This document shows, piece after piece, positions 15,225 to 22,617 of a stretch of 26,483 bases of DNA. Each line of letters starts with the position of its first letter. Position 1 is the stretch's first letter. Origin of the DNA: Rhodocyclaceae bacterium (lineage in GTDB: Bacteria > Pseudomonadota > Gammaproteobacteria > Burkholderiales > Rhodocyclaceae); assembly GCA_023253415.1 (NCBI GenBank), contig JALRGK010000033.1, positions 1 to 26,483 of the forward strand. Direction: 5' to 3'. A model generated the notes under the pieces. That model made no database searches and had not been told where the DNA came from. It worked only from the letters and a program-made list of their open reading frames with translations. The translations under genes were made by a program, and so were the position numbers.

Positions 15225-15895
15225 TGCACTCGCGGCAGACGCCAGTCTGGGTGTTCGATCTCGACGATACCCTGCACCACGCCACGCCGCATATCTTTCC
15301 GCAGATCAACCGGGCTATGACGGCCTATATCGAGCGTCATCTGGCGCTCGATCACGATGCGGCTACCCAGCTGCGTCAACACTACTGGCAACGCTACGGC
15401 GCAACGTTATTAGGCCTGATCCGTCACCATGGCATTGATCCGCATCATTTTCTGGCGGCGACACATCATTTCGATGATCTATCCTCGGTCGTCATCACCG
15501 CCCCAGCACTCACCCATACGCTGAAGGCCCTACCGGGCCGACGTATTATTTTTTCCAATGCCCCCCAGCGTTACACGCATGACATTCTGGCAACAACGGG
15601 GTTAGCCCCCTTGTTTCATGCCGTCTACACGGTCGAGTCTTTCGGTTTTCAACCCAAGCCCATGCGCACTGGGTTTGTCAGCTTGCTGAAGAAAGAGCGA
15701 CTGAACCCCGGACAAGGCATCATGATCGAAGACAGCCTCGCTAATCTCGTCATGGCTAAACGCCTGGGCATGCGTACACTCTGGCTCACACGGTCATTGC
15801 GCAATAGCCCATGGGTCGACCATAAGCTGCGTAACATCACGGACCTGCGTCATCTGGTTGGCTGGAGCCAGCGCGCTGCCTGTGGCGCGAAGTAA
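15224..15895 (+). CDS. HAD-family phosphatase, pyrimidine 5'-nucleotidase type
   Basis: 223 residues of the haloacid dehalogenase superfamily. Motif I is FDLDDTL (Asp12 nucleophile, Asp14), motif II IFSNAP, motif III includes the lysine in FQPKPMRTGF, and motif IV IMIEDSLANL. The cap helices with RHHGIDPHHFL and the overall layout match the pyrimidine 5'-nucleotidase (Sdt1-like) group found beside argB in betaproteobacteria, but the substrate is inferred. It is translationally coupled to argB (TGATG). The last 46 bases lie on top of the 3' end of hemB on the other strand; both stop codons are clear. Confidence 0.88.
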   Translation: MHSRQTPVWVFDLDDTLHHATPHIFPQINRAMTAYIERHLALDHDAATQLRQHYWQRYGATLLGLIRHHGIDPHHFLAATHHFDDLSSVVITAPALTHTLKALPGRRIIFSNAPQRYTHDILATTGLAPLFHAVYTVESFGFQPKPMRTGFVSLLKKERLNPGQGIMIEDSLANLVMAKRLGMRTLWLTRSLRNSPWVDHKLRNITDLRHLVGWSQRAACGAK

Positions 15896-16857
15896 GTCAG
15901 AATCATATCGGCACCGGCTCGCTTAAATGCGAGCAGGCTCTCCATGACGACCTTCTCTTCATCCAGCCAACCGTTCTGCGATGCCGCCTTAAGCATCGCG
16001 TACTCGCCACTGACCTGGTACACCGCCGTCGGCCGCGCAAATTCATCCTTGATACGGCGCACAATGTCTAGGTAGGGCATCCCCGGCTTCACCATGACAA
16101 TATCGGCGCCCTCGGCCAGATCCAATGCCACTTCGTGCAATGCCTCATTGGTATTGGCCGGGTCCATCTGATACGTCATCTTGTTGCCCTTACCCAACTG
16201 ACCGGCAGAGCCCACTGCGTCACGGAAGGGACCATAGAAGGCCGATGCGTACTTGGCACTATAGGCCATGATGCCGGTATTCACGTGACCGGCCGCCTCG
16301 AGCGCGGCGCGGATACGACCGATCCGCCCGTCCATCATATCGGATGGCGCCACCATATCGACACCGGCCGCTGCCTGCATCACTGCCTGCTGAACCAGTA
16401 CATCCAGCGTGATGTCGTTAAGCACGTAGCCGTTGTCATCAATGATGCCGTCCTGACCATGCGAGGTGTAAGGATCCAGCGCCACATCAGTCATGACCGC
16501 CAAATCAGGAAAACGTGTCTTGATAGCTTTAACGACTCGCGGCACCAGACCATCCGGATTGGCTGCTTCACGCCCATCCAGTGTTTTCAGCGACACATCG
16601 ATCACCGGAAACAACGCCACAGCGGGAATCCCCAGCGCGACAACTTCCCCCAGGTGGGTCAACAAGGTATCAGGGGAATAACGATGTACGCCAGGCATCG
16701 AAGCCACCGCCTCTTTGACACCACTGCCTTCGCGTACGAAAACAGGGTAAATCAGGTCGTCAACACTTAACTGGTGTTCGCGCATCAGGCGACGCGTTGC
16801 ATCATCCGCCCGCAAACGGCGCGGGCGCACCCAAGGAAATCCAGATTTATTCGGCAT
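15850..16857 (-). CDS. hemB: Delta-aminolevulinic acid dehydratase (porphobilinogen synthase)
   Basis: HemB joins two 5-aminolevulinate molecules into porphobilinogen, the first common step of haem synthesis. It has 335 residues. The two active-site lysines are seen as Lys202 (MAYSAKYASAFYGPFRDA) and Lys257 (MVKPGMPYLD). The metal region reads DVALDPYTSHGQDG, with Asp and Ser where zinc enzymes have cysteines, so it is the magnesium-dependent, zinc-independent type. PSDMMDGRIG and QVSGEYAM are also present. Its ATG overlaps the end of engB by 11 bases. At the 3' end it overlaps the HAD gene by 46 bases, antiparallel. Haem supply fits the neighbouring cytochrome c4 gene. Confidence 0.97.
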   Translation of the reverse strand: MPNKSGFPWVRPRRLRADDATRRLMREHQLSVDDLIYPVFVREGSGVKEAVASMPGVHRYSPDTLLTHLGEVVALGIPAVALFPVIDVSLKTLDGREAANPDGLVPRVVKAIKTRFPDLAVMTDVALDPYTSHGQDGIIDDNGYVLNDITLDVLVQQAVMQAAAGVDMVAPSDMMDGRIGRIRAALEAAGHVNTGIMAYSAKYASAFYGPFRDAVGSAGQLGKGNKMTYQMDPANTNEALHEVALDLAEGADIVMVKPGMPYLDIVRRIKDEFARPTAVYQVSGEYAMLKAASQNGWLDEEKVVMESLLAFKRAGADMILTYFAPQAARWLQPTR

Positions 16858-17662
16858 TGTCTTCTTCCATACGTTGCGCAGCCTCGGTTATTTCGGGCGG
16901 CACACTTTCAACGTTTGTATTATCACACAGGCCCAACCAGCGTTTCAGTACAGCGGCAGCTTCGGCAACCCCGGTACGCTTTAGACTAGAGAACAGCTGC
17001 ACACTCACAGGGCAGCCCAGATCAGCGAGATCGGCTTTCACCGCCCGCAACGTTTTTGTTTGCTCCTGCCGGCTGAGCTTGTCCGCTTTCGACAACAGCA
17101 CATGAATCTCACGCCCCGTTGGTGCAAACCATTCCAGCATCTGCCAGTCCATCTCGGTCAGCGGCCGGCGGCTATCCATGATGATCACCAGCCCCTTCAG
17201 CTGTTCGCGGGTTTGCAGGTAAGGCCCCAGCAGTGTATCCCACTGTTTGCGCACATCTTCGGGGACCTTTGCGAATCCATAGCCCGGCAAATCGACAAAA
17301 TAACGATCAGGTGCCACAGAAAAGTAGTTCAGGTGCTGGGTACGCCCCGGCGTTTTCGAGACGTAAGCCAGCCGGGTCTTTCCTGCCAAGGTATTGATCG
17401 CGGATGATTTTCCGGCATTCGAGCGGCCGACAAAAGCCACTTCGGCCACGGCGTCACCGGGCGCATCCCTTAAACGCGCGACCGTGGTCAGGAACTCGGT
17501 ACGAGGAAACGGATGCGCATGCCCGGGGTCTTTCGGCGGAACAACGACCCCGCTGACCGGTTTTGGCAGTTTTTTTGCGCTAACAGCCGATCTGGGCCGC
17601 TTTTCAGGCGATGGTTTAGCGGACGTTTTCGGGGCAGATTTCAAAGTTTGGGAATTAGACAC
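16847..17662 (-). CDS. engB: Ribosome biogenesis GTP-binding protein EngB (YihA/YsxC)
   Basis: Small essential GTPase required for large-subunit ribosome assembly. G motifs: G1 GRSNAGKSS (79-87), G2 threonine in KTPGRTQ, G3 DLPGYG (124-129), G4 SKAD (191-194), G5 SS (225-226). The core matches the family, but the protein has 271 residues, against about 200-210 usually, because of a Lys/Pro/Ser/Ala-rich N-terminal extension of about 48 residues and a slightly acidic tail. The start is GTG at 17662 with AGG at good spacing; no in-frame ATG exists before the GTPase core. It is followed by hemB, overlapping 11 bases, and is divergent from the cytochrome c4 gene. Confidence 0.95.
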   Translation of the reverse strand: MSNSQTLKSAPKTSAKPSPEKRPRSAVSAKKLPKPVSGVVVPPKDPGHAHPFPRTEFLTTVARLRDAPGDAVAEVAFVGRSNAGKSSAINTLAGKTRLAYVSKTPGRTQHLNYFSVAPDRYFVDLPGYGFAKVPEDVRKQWDTLLGPYLQTREQLKGLVIIMDSRRPLTEMDWQMLEWFAPTGREIHVLLSKADKLSRQEQTKTLRAVKADLADLGCPVSVQLFSSLKRTGVAEAAAVLKRWLGLCDNTNVESVPPEITEAAQRMEEDNAE

Positions 17663-17761
17663 AGGACGCCTCGTTCAGGTTGTATTAGAATAGCAGCCTT
17701 ATCCAATTAATTCCCCTGTTGCTCGCAACGAGCCACAACCAATTCTCTTAGGAGTGTGGAC

Positions 17762-18403
17762 ATGATCCGTGTTGTCGCATTCGCCTTGACCGCTTTGGTC
17801 AGCGCCCTGGCCATGGCTGCCGAGCCCGCAGTGCCCGCCGCCGCAAATGCTGATGCCGCCGCCATTGCAACGAAAGTCTGTGCTGCCTGTCACGGCACTG
17901 ATGGCAATAGCAGCATCCCTGCCAACCCGAACCTGGCCGGCCAGCACGCCTCGTACCTGCTCAAGCAACTGAACAACTTCAAGGCTTCCGCCGATGGCAA
18001 GCCAGCGCTGCGTCAGAACGCCATCATGAACGGCATGGCTGCGCCATTGTCGGCTGATGAAATGAAGGCTCTGGCTCAATACTTCTCAAAGCAGACGCTG
18101 AAACCGGCTGTCGCCAAAGATGAAAAGTTGGCCACCGAAGGCCGTGCACTATGGCGTGCCGGTGACATGAAGAAAGGCATCCCAGCTTGTGCCGGTTGTC
18201 ATGGTGTTGCGGGTGCCGGTTTGCCTGCCCAATACCCGGCTCTGGCAGGCCAGCATCAGGATTACCTGATCAGCCAGCTCAAGCAGTTCCGTGACGGCAC
18301 CCGCGCCAATGATCCGGAAGGCATGATGCGTACGATCGCAGCAAAAATGACGGATCAGCAAATGGCAGCAGTCGCCGAATATGCTGCAGGCCTACGTCAG
18401 TAA
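17762..18403 (+). CDS. Di-haem cytochrome c4
   Basis: 213-residue exported di-haem cytochrome that carries electrons from the bc1 complex to terminal oxidases. A signal peptide (MIRVVAFALTALVSALAMA, cut before AEP) is followed by two similar class I domains, each with CxxCH: CAACH at 40-44 and CAGCH at 143-147. Methionines around 89-92 and 188-196 are candidate sixth ligands. The repeated segment NPNLAGQHASYLLKQL / YPALAGQHQDYLISQL shows the internal duplication of the c4 family. A GTG two codons earlier is possible, but AGGAG (17750-17754) fits the ATG at 17762. The leader holds a 5-bp hairpin (17721-17733). An intrinsic terminator follows. Confidence 0.95.
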   Translation: MIRVVAFALTALVSALAMAAEPAVPAAANADAAAIATKVCAACHGTDGNSSIPANPNLAGQHASYLLKQLNNFKASADGKPALRQNAIMNGMAAPLSADEMKALAQYFSKQTLKPAVAKDEKLATEGRALWRAGDMKKGIPACAGCHGVAGAGLPAQYPALAGQHQDYLISQLKQFRDGTRANDPEGMMRTIAAKMTDQQMAAVAEYAAGLRQ

Positions 18404-18422
18404 TACGCCCTGCGACATGACG

Positions 18423-18451
18423 AAAAGGCGGCCTGCGGGCTGCCTTTTTTT
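18423..18451. terminator. intrinsic terminator after cytochrome c4, possibly bidirectional
   Basis: GC-rich stem GGCGGCC/GGCTGCC (one G-T pair) with flanking A and T runs; seven T follow on the plus strand (18445-18451). Read on the minus strand four T follow, so it can also end the converging bioB-bioC-DUF455 transcript, whose last stop is at 18475. Confidence 0.85.
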
Positions 18452-18474
18452 ACGCCCAACGTCAGGAGTAGGCA

Positions 18475-19275
18475 TCAATGTGCCTTGAGAAGCGCAATCT
18501 CATCATCATCAAATCCTGCTGAACGACGCGCTGCTTCATTCAAAGGCGGACGTGGCCACGGTGCATCATAGGTCGTCATTAAGGCTTGATACGTCTCAAT
18601 CACCGGAATGTGCTGTTTTGAGCACAGCTGTCTGAACCAGCGATCACCCAGCGCCACATGTCGCACCTCATCACGCGCAATCACGGACAGCGCCCGCAAT
18701 GTGGCTTTATCACCAATACCCTGAAACGCTCTGAAAATTGGCGGCATGGCATCCAGCCCCCGCGCCTCCATCAAGCGGGGCACCAACGCCATCCTGGCCA
18801 GGACATCGCCCGCTGTCTGCTCTGCGAGTTGCCAAAGACCTGAATGCGCTGGCAGATCGCCGTACCGATACCCCAATGTGACTAAACGATCGTGGATGAG
18901 ACTGAAGTGATACGCCTCTTCGATGGCAACGCCCACCCAGTCTCGCACGAATGCGGGCCCCAGTGCGTTAAAACGCCAGGCCGCATCCAGCGCCAGATTA
19001 ATGGCATTAAATTCGATATGAGCGATGGCATGCAACAGGGCCGCCCGGCCCTCCGGGTCAACGGCCTTGCGAAACGGTAAAGCGGCCGGTGACACGCACA
19101 GCGGTTTTAATGGACGACCGACATCGGCGCATACTGGCACCTCCCGAGCCGCCACTGGCAAAGACTCTCCCAGGCTAAGGGCCACGTAGTCGGGGATGAG
19201 CGCATCCACCGTGTGACATTTGGCTGCAACGTCATCTGCACGCCAAGCCGCATCAATCAATTCGAATAGTGCCAA
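18475..19275 (-). CDS. DUF455 ferritin-like protein
   Basis: 266-residue protein of the DUF455 (COG2833) family, which has a ferritin-like helical bundle. The metal-ligand style motifs are visible: AIAHIEFNAINLALD (Glu, His), GVAIEEAYHFSLIHDRL (Glu-Glu-x-x-His) and VIARDEVRHVALGDRW (Glu-x-x-His). GYRYGDLPAHSGLW is a further family block. The biochemical function is unknown; a di-metal oxidase or hydroxylase activity is possible from the ligands. It starts 14 bases after bioC on the same strand, so it is probably the third gene of the bioB-bioC transcript. Its link with biotin synthesis is only positional. Confidence 0.88.
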   Translation of the reverse strand: MALFELIDAAWRADDVAAKCHTVDALIPDYVALSLGESLPVAAREVPVCADVGRPLKPLCVSPAALPFRKAVDPEGRAALLHAIAHIEFNAINLALDAAWRFNALGPAFVRDWVGVAIEEAYHFSLIHDRLVTLGYRYGDLPAHSGLWQLAEQTAGDVLARMALVPRLMEARGLDAMPPIFRAFQGIGDKATLRALSVIARDEVRHVALGDRWFRQLCSKQHIPVIETYQALMTTYDAPWPRPPLNEAARRSAGFDDDEIALLKAH

Positions 19276-19289
19276 TCACACTCCCGAGA

Positions 19290-20195
19290 CTATTTGGGCC
19301 TTGGCATGAAATTGATGACGGATCGACCGTCTTCATGCGTTCGCGTGGCAGTCTTCCAGGCATGTCCCTGAACCAGCTCGAAGGTCAGAACATATCGCCC
19401 CTCGCTATTTCGCGGCCAATGATCAATCACTCGCGACCAGAATCGAGATGTGGTTAAACCTGAAATGGCATCCGGCTGAGCGGCGCAGGAGCCAGCCTGC
19501 TTCAACTCACGCAGCGCCTGCCATGGGTCGGCGTAGGTGAGTGTCAACGTCTCCATGTCCATGACGGGGTCGGAAAAGCCGCCGTGCACGAGCATATCCC
19601 CCACATCGTGCATATCAATGAAAGTATGCACACGATCGCTGGCATCATAGCCTGCCGCCTGTATCGCCCTACGCAACTCTTTGAGCGTGTCCGGCCCGAA
19701 AAGACTGAACATCAGCAGACCGCCCACGCGCAAGACCCGGTTAAATTCTTTCAATGCATCGGGTAGCGCATCTAACCAATGCAATGCGGCGTTCGACCAC
19801 ACCAGATCAACTTGCTGCGCCGCCAAGGGTAATGCATCCAGCGTACCGCCTACGCGAAGGGCTTTGGCCTGCCGCATAGGACTCAACAGACGCTGAAGAA
19901 ATCCGGACGTTGCACGGTCAATCTTGACGCCCTCCTGCAGCATCCGCACACTATGATCTATTCCAAGCCACAATGCTTCCGGATAACGCTGGGTTAATGC
20001 CAAACGGTCTGCGCCCAGCGCACAACCTGCATCCAGAATGCATAGCGGCGCGATGCGAACCATCTCCAGGCGCTCCGTCATGCGACGGGCCATCTCCCGA
20101 TACAGAAAATCGTGCCCCGTAAAAGCGGTTGCCATCCGATCAAATGCGCGTCGAACCCCGCCGCGCCGGAAACGGGGTGCCGACCCCGTGGTCAT
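19290..20195 (-). CDS. bioC: Malonyl-ACP O-methyltransferase BioC
   Basis: BioC methylates the free carboxyl of malonyl-ACP, disguising it so that fatty acid synthesis can build pimeloyl-ACP for biotin. The 301-residue protein is a class I SAM-dependent methyltransferase: motif I ILDAGCALGAD, then an acidic loop LWLGIDHS, and the family block VWSNAALHWLDALPDALKEF followed by LRVGGLLMFSLFGPDTLKEL. The N-terminal RRAFDRMATAF is also typical. Its ATG shares one base with the bioB TGA, so translation is coupled. Related proteins (NDUFAF5 group) act on other substrates, but the position next to bioB supports BioC. Confidence 0.92.
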   Translation of the reverse strand: MTTGSAPRFRRGGVRRAFDRMATAFTGHDFLYREMARRMTERLEMVRIAPLCILDAGCALGADRLALTQRYPEALWLGIDHSVRMLQEGVKIDRATSGFLQRLLSPMRQAKALRVGGTLDALPLAAQQVDLVWSNAALHWLDALPDALKEFNRVLRVGGLLMFSLFGPDTLKELRRAIQAAGYDASDRVHTFIDMHDVGDMLVHGGFSDPVMDMETLTLTYADPWQALRELKQAGSCAAQPDAISGLTTSRFWSRVIDHWPRNSEGRYVLTFELVQGHAWKTATRTHEDGRSVINFMPRPK

Positions 20196-21199
20196 CAGAC
20201 GCCCTTCAAGCCCAGCGTGGCAAACAGTTTCTGGTCACGCGACGTATTCGGATTACCCGTCGTCAGCAGTTGCTCGCCGTAGAAAATCGAATTGGCACCG
20301 GCAAAGAAGCACAATGCCTGTAGCTCGTCCGACATTTCCTGGCGCCCCGCTGACAGGCGTACCCACGACGTCGGCATCGTGATGCGCGCTGCGGCAATCA
20401 TACGTACAAACTCGATACCATCGACTGGATCGACGCCCGCCATGGGGGTTCCGGGAATCGGCACCAGGTTATTAATAGGCACCGAATCCGGTACCGGATC
20501 CAGATTCGCCAGCTGTGCGATCAGTGCTGCACGGTTCTTGCGGTTCTCACCCATACCGACGATGCCGCCAGAACAGACGTGAATACCGGCCTTGCGGACA
20601 CGATCCAGCGTATCGAGACGATCATCATGCGTGTGGGTGCTGATCACCTCACTGTAGTATGCCGAATCGGTATCGAGGTTATGGTTGTAGTAATCTAAAC
20701 CAGCGGTTGCCAGCTTTTCGGCCTGGCCCGGTTTCAGCATGCCCAGCGTGACACAGGTTTCAAGGCCCAGCGCCTTTACCGATTCCACCATATCGACGAC
20801 CTGATCCAGGTCCTTATCCTTGGGACCACGCCAGGCGGCCCCCATGCAGAAACGAGACGACCCGGCTTCCTTGGCTGCTTTCGCGGCAGCAATCACGTCT
20901 TCCTTGGACATCAGCGCTTCGCGCCCCACTTCGGTGTCGTAACGCGCCGACTGCGAACAGTAGCCACAATCTTCGGAACAACCACCCGTTTTAATCGACA
21001 GCAGTGTCGAACGTTGTATGGCATTCTCGTCGAAATGCTCGGCATGCACCGCATGTGCCTTGGCCAGCAAGGACATGAAAGGCAGCTCGATGAGTTCGAG
21101 CACCGCTTCGGTCGACCAACGGCCGGTGCCAGTGGCCTCGGGCAGATGATTCTTCTGACGCGGCGGTACGAAATTCAGGGGAATAGTCTCTGTTTGCAT
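20195..21199 (-). CDS. bioB: Biotin synthase
   Basis: Radical SAM enzyme that inserts sulfur into dethiobiotin. The 334-residue protein has the CxxxCxxC cluster at Cys74, Cys78 and Cys81 (GGCSEDCGYCSQSARY), then YYNHNLDTD, CSGGIVGMGE and the C-terminal GANSIFYGEQLLTT, all standard. The frame is open 32 codons further up, but the ATG at 21199 has GAGGG at 5 bases and gives the usual N-terminus length, so it is chosen. bioA, bioF and bioD are not in this window. The upstream gap, shared with divergent comF, contains a perfect 14-bp palindrome. Confidence 0.96.
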   Translation of the reverse strand: MQTETIPLNFVPPRQKNHLPEATGTGRWSTEAVLELIELPFMSLLAKAHAVHAEHFDENAIQRSTLLSIKTGGCSEDCGYCSQSARYDTEVGREALMSKEDVIAAAKAAKEAGSSRFCMGAAWRGPKDKDLDQVVDMVESVKALGLETCVTLGMLKPGQAEKLATAGLDYYNHNLDTDSAYYSEVISTHTHDDRLDTLDRVRKAGIHVCSGGIVGMGENRKNRAALIAQLANLDPVPDSVPINNLVPIPGTPMAGVDPVDGIEFVRMIAAARITMPTSWVRLSAGRQEMSDELQALCFFAGANSIFYGEQLLTTGNPNTSRDQKLFATLGLKGV

Positions 21200-21236
21200 A
21201 AAGGCCCTCGCAGATGGAGGTAGATTGCTTTGTAAA

Positions 21237-21250
21237 GGCATAATTATGCC
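21237..21250. promoter_or_regulatory. 14-bp palindrome between bioB and comF
   Basis: GGCATAATTATGCC, a perfect inverted repeat 37 bases upstream of the bioB ATG and 38 bases upstream of the comF ATG. It could be an operator for one or both. A BirA-like half site (TTGTAAA, 21230-21236) abuts it, but the required second half is absent. It contains AT-rich sequence that could also serve as a -10 region. Confidence 0.35.
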
Positions 21251-21288
21251 CGAAGCCCCCAAATATCGCCTGACTAACCAATCGCTCC

Positions 21289-22089
21289 ATGACAAAGCCT
21301 ATTGCGCCTACGCCTCACCATGCCTCAAAGCAGGGCTTGACTCTGGGGCTTCGCACGGCCGGTCGAGCCATCATCGATGCCCTGCTACCGCAAAGCTGCG
21401 CCTTATGCAGTCTCGCCAGCGGCTCGGCACCCGTCTGTCAGGACTGTGCCGCAACCTTTCCCGCGTTGTCTGGTCAATGCTGCCCCTGCTGCGCCCTACC
21501 CTTATCGGCAACGCAGGATCCAGATTGCCCGGATTGCCGACACCATCGCCCCGGGTTCGACTCGGCGACGGCCGTCTGGTCCTATGGGTTTCCGATTGAT
21601 ACCCTGATCCGGGACTTCAAATACGGGCACCATCTCTACCTGGCCAGTTTTTTTGGCCGCCATCTTGCAGCTACCCTGCAAAGCCACTGGCAAACACACC
21701 CAGATAAGCGACCCGATCTGATCCTTCCCCTGCCTTTACACCCGAATCGCCTGAAATCCCGGGGGTTCAATCAGGCCGCCGAACTGGCACGCCATACGGC
21801 CAAACGTTTGAATCTGCCATGGTCCAGCGAACACCTCATGCGCGTGCACGACACGGCCTCGCAAGCCGGATTGCGTCGCGATGCACGCTGGGCCAATTTA
21901 CGTGGCGCATTCGCCTGCCCAACCCCCGTGACAGACCTCAACATTTTATTGATTGATGATGTGCTCACGACTGGCGCCAGCCTCTCCGCTTGCGCCGATG
22001 CCCTCCGCCATGCCGGGGCGCGACGTATTGATGTTGCCGTTCTGGCGCGCACGCCCGAGCCTGCCCGCACTCACCTGACCCACACATAA
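21289..22089 (+). CDS. comF: ComF family phosphoribosyltransferase-like protein
   Basis: 266-residue ComF/GntX-type protein. ComF is needed for uptake of single-stranded DNA during natural transformation in several bacteria. The N-terminal zinc-binding part has many cysteine pairs (Cys37/40, 50/53, 64/65, 67/68, 80/83). The C-terminal type I phosphoribosyltransferase fold shows LILPLPLHPNRLKSRGFNQA and the PRPP loop ILLIDDVLTTGAS (219-231). No clear ribosome site is seen before the ATG. Together with pilB and pilC it hints at transformation ability, but the family is also found in species not known to be competent. trmL follows after 2 bases. Confidence 0.9.
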   Translation: MTKPIAPTPHHASKQGLTLGLRTAGRAIIDALLPQSCALCSLASGSAPVCQDCAATFPALSGQCCPCCALPLSATQDPDCPDCRHHRPGFDSATAVWSYGFPIDTLIRDFKYGHHLYLASFFGRHLAATLQSHWQTHPDKRPDLILPLPLHPNRLKSRGFNQAAELARHTAKRLNLPWSSEHLMRVHDTASQAGLRRDARWANLRGAFACPTPVTDLNILLIDDVLTTGASLSACADALRHAGARRIDVAVLARTPEPARTHLTHT

Positions 22090-22091
22090 CC

Positions 22092-22589
22092 ATGACAGAA
22101 ATCATTCGCCGCCCCGCCATCATTCTCGTGAATCCAGAGATTCCACCCAACACAGGCAACCTGATCCGCGTATCAGCCGCTACCGGTTTTGAGCTCCATC
22201 TGGTCCGCCCATTGGGTTTCGACGTCGATGACCGCTCCCTGCGCCGGGCCGGCCTGGATTATCACGATCAGGCTTTTCTGCACGTTCACGACGACTGGGC
22301 CGCATGTCTCAACGCACTATCGGATGACACAGGCAAGCCGCGCCGTTTCTTTGCCATGACGACTAAAGGCAGCCGCCCTTACCATGAAGTGGCATTCCGT
22401 CCGGATGACGTGATTGTCATGGGCTGCGAAACCAAGGGGTTACCCGCCGAGTTGCTCGCCACCTTTGATCAGGATCATCGTCTGCGCATTCCCATGCGTC
22501 CGGGCATCCGCAGCCTGAACCTGGCCAATTCGGCATCGATCGTAGCCTTCGAGATCTGGCGTCAGAACGGCTTCACGGGTGCCTTATAA
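22092..22589 (+). CDS. trmL: tRNA (cytidine(34)-2'-O)-methyltransferase
   Basis: SPOUT-class methyltransferase that 2'-O-methylates the wobble base of tRNA-Leu isoacceptors. The 165-residue protein shows the knot motifs: VNPEIPPNTGNLIRVSAATG near the start, LVRPLGFDVDDRSLRRAGLDY, MGCETKGLPAEL and IRSLNLANSASIVAFEIWRQ at the C-terminus. It starts 2 bases after comF and must be co-transcribed with it. It converges on gpsA with a 28-base gap that has no obvious terminator. Confidence 0.93.
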   Translation: MTEIIRRPAIILVNPEIPPNTGNLIRVSAATGFELHLVRPLGFDVDDRSLRRAGLDYHDQAFLHVHDDWAACLNALSDDTGKPRRFFAMTTKGSRPYHEVAFRPDDVIVMGCETKGLPAELLATFDQDHRLRIPMRPGIRSLNLANSASIVAFEIWRQNGFTGAL

Positions 22590-22617
22590 GCCGTTACACG
22601 CGCCACAAACGCAATAA

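Noticed and set aside
21230..21254. BirA biotin operator before bioB
   Set aside because: Only one half site (TTGTAAA) is seen; the expected GGTTTACAA about 15 bases later is missing.
21550..21570. GGGTTCGACTCGG resembling a tRNA T-arm
   Set aside because: Lies within comF coding sequence; no acceptor, D or anticodon arms fit around it.
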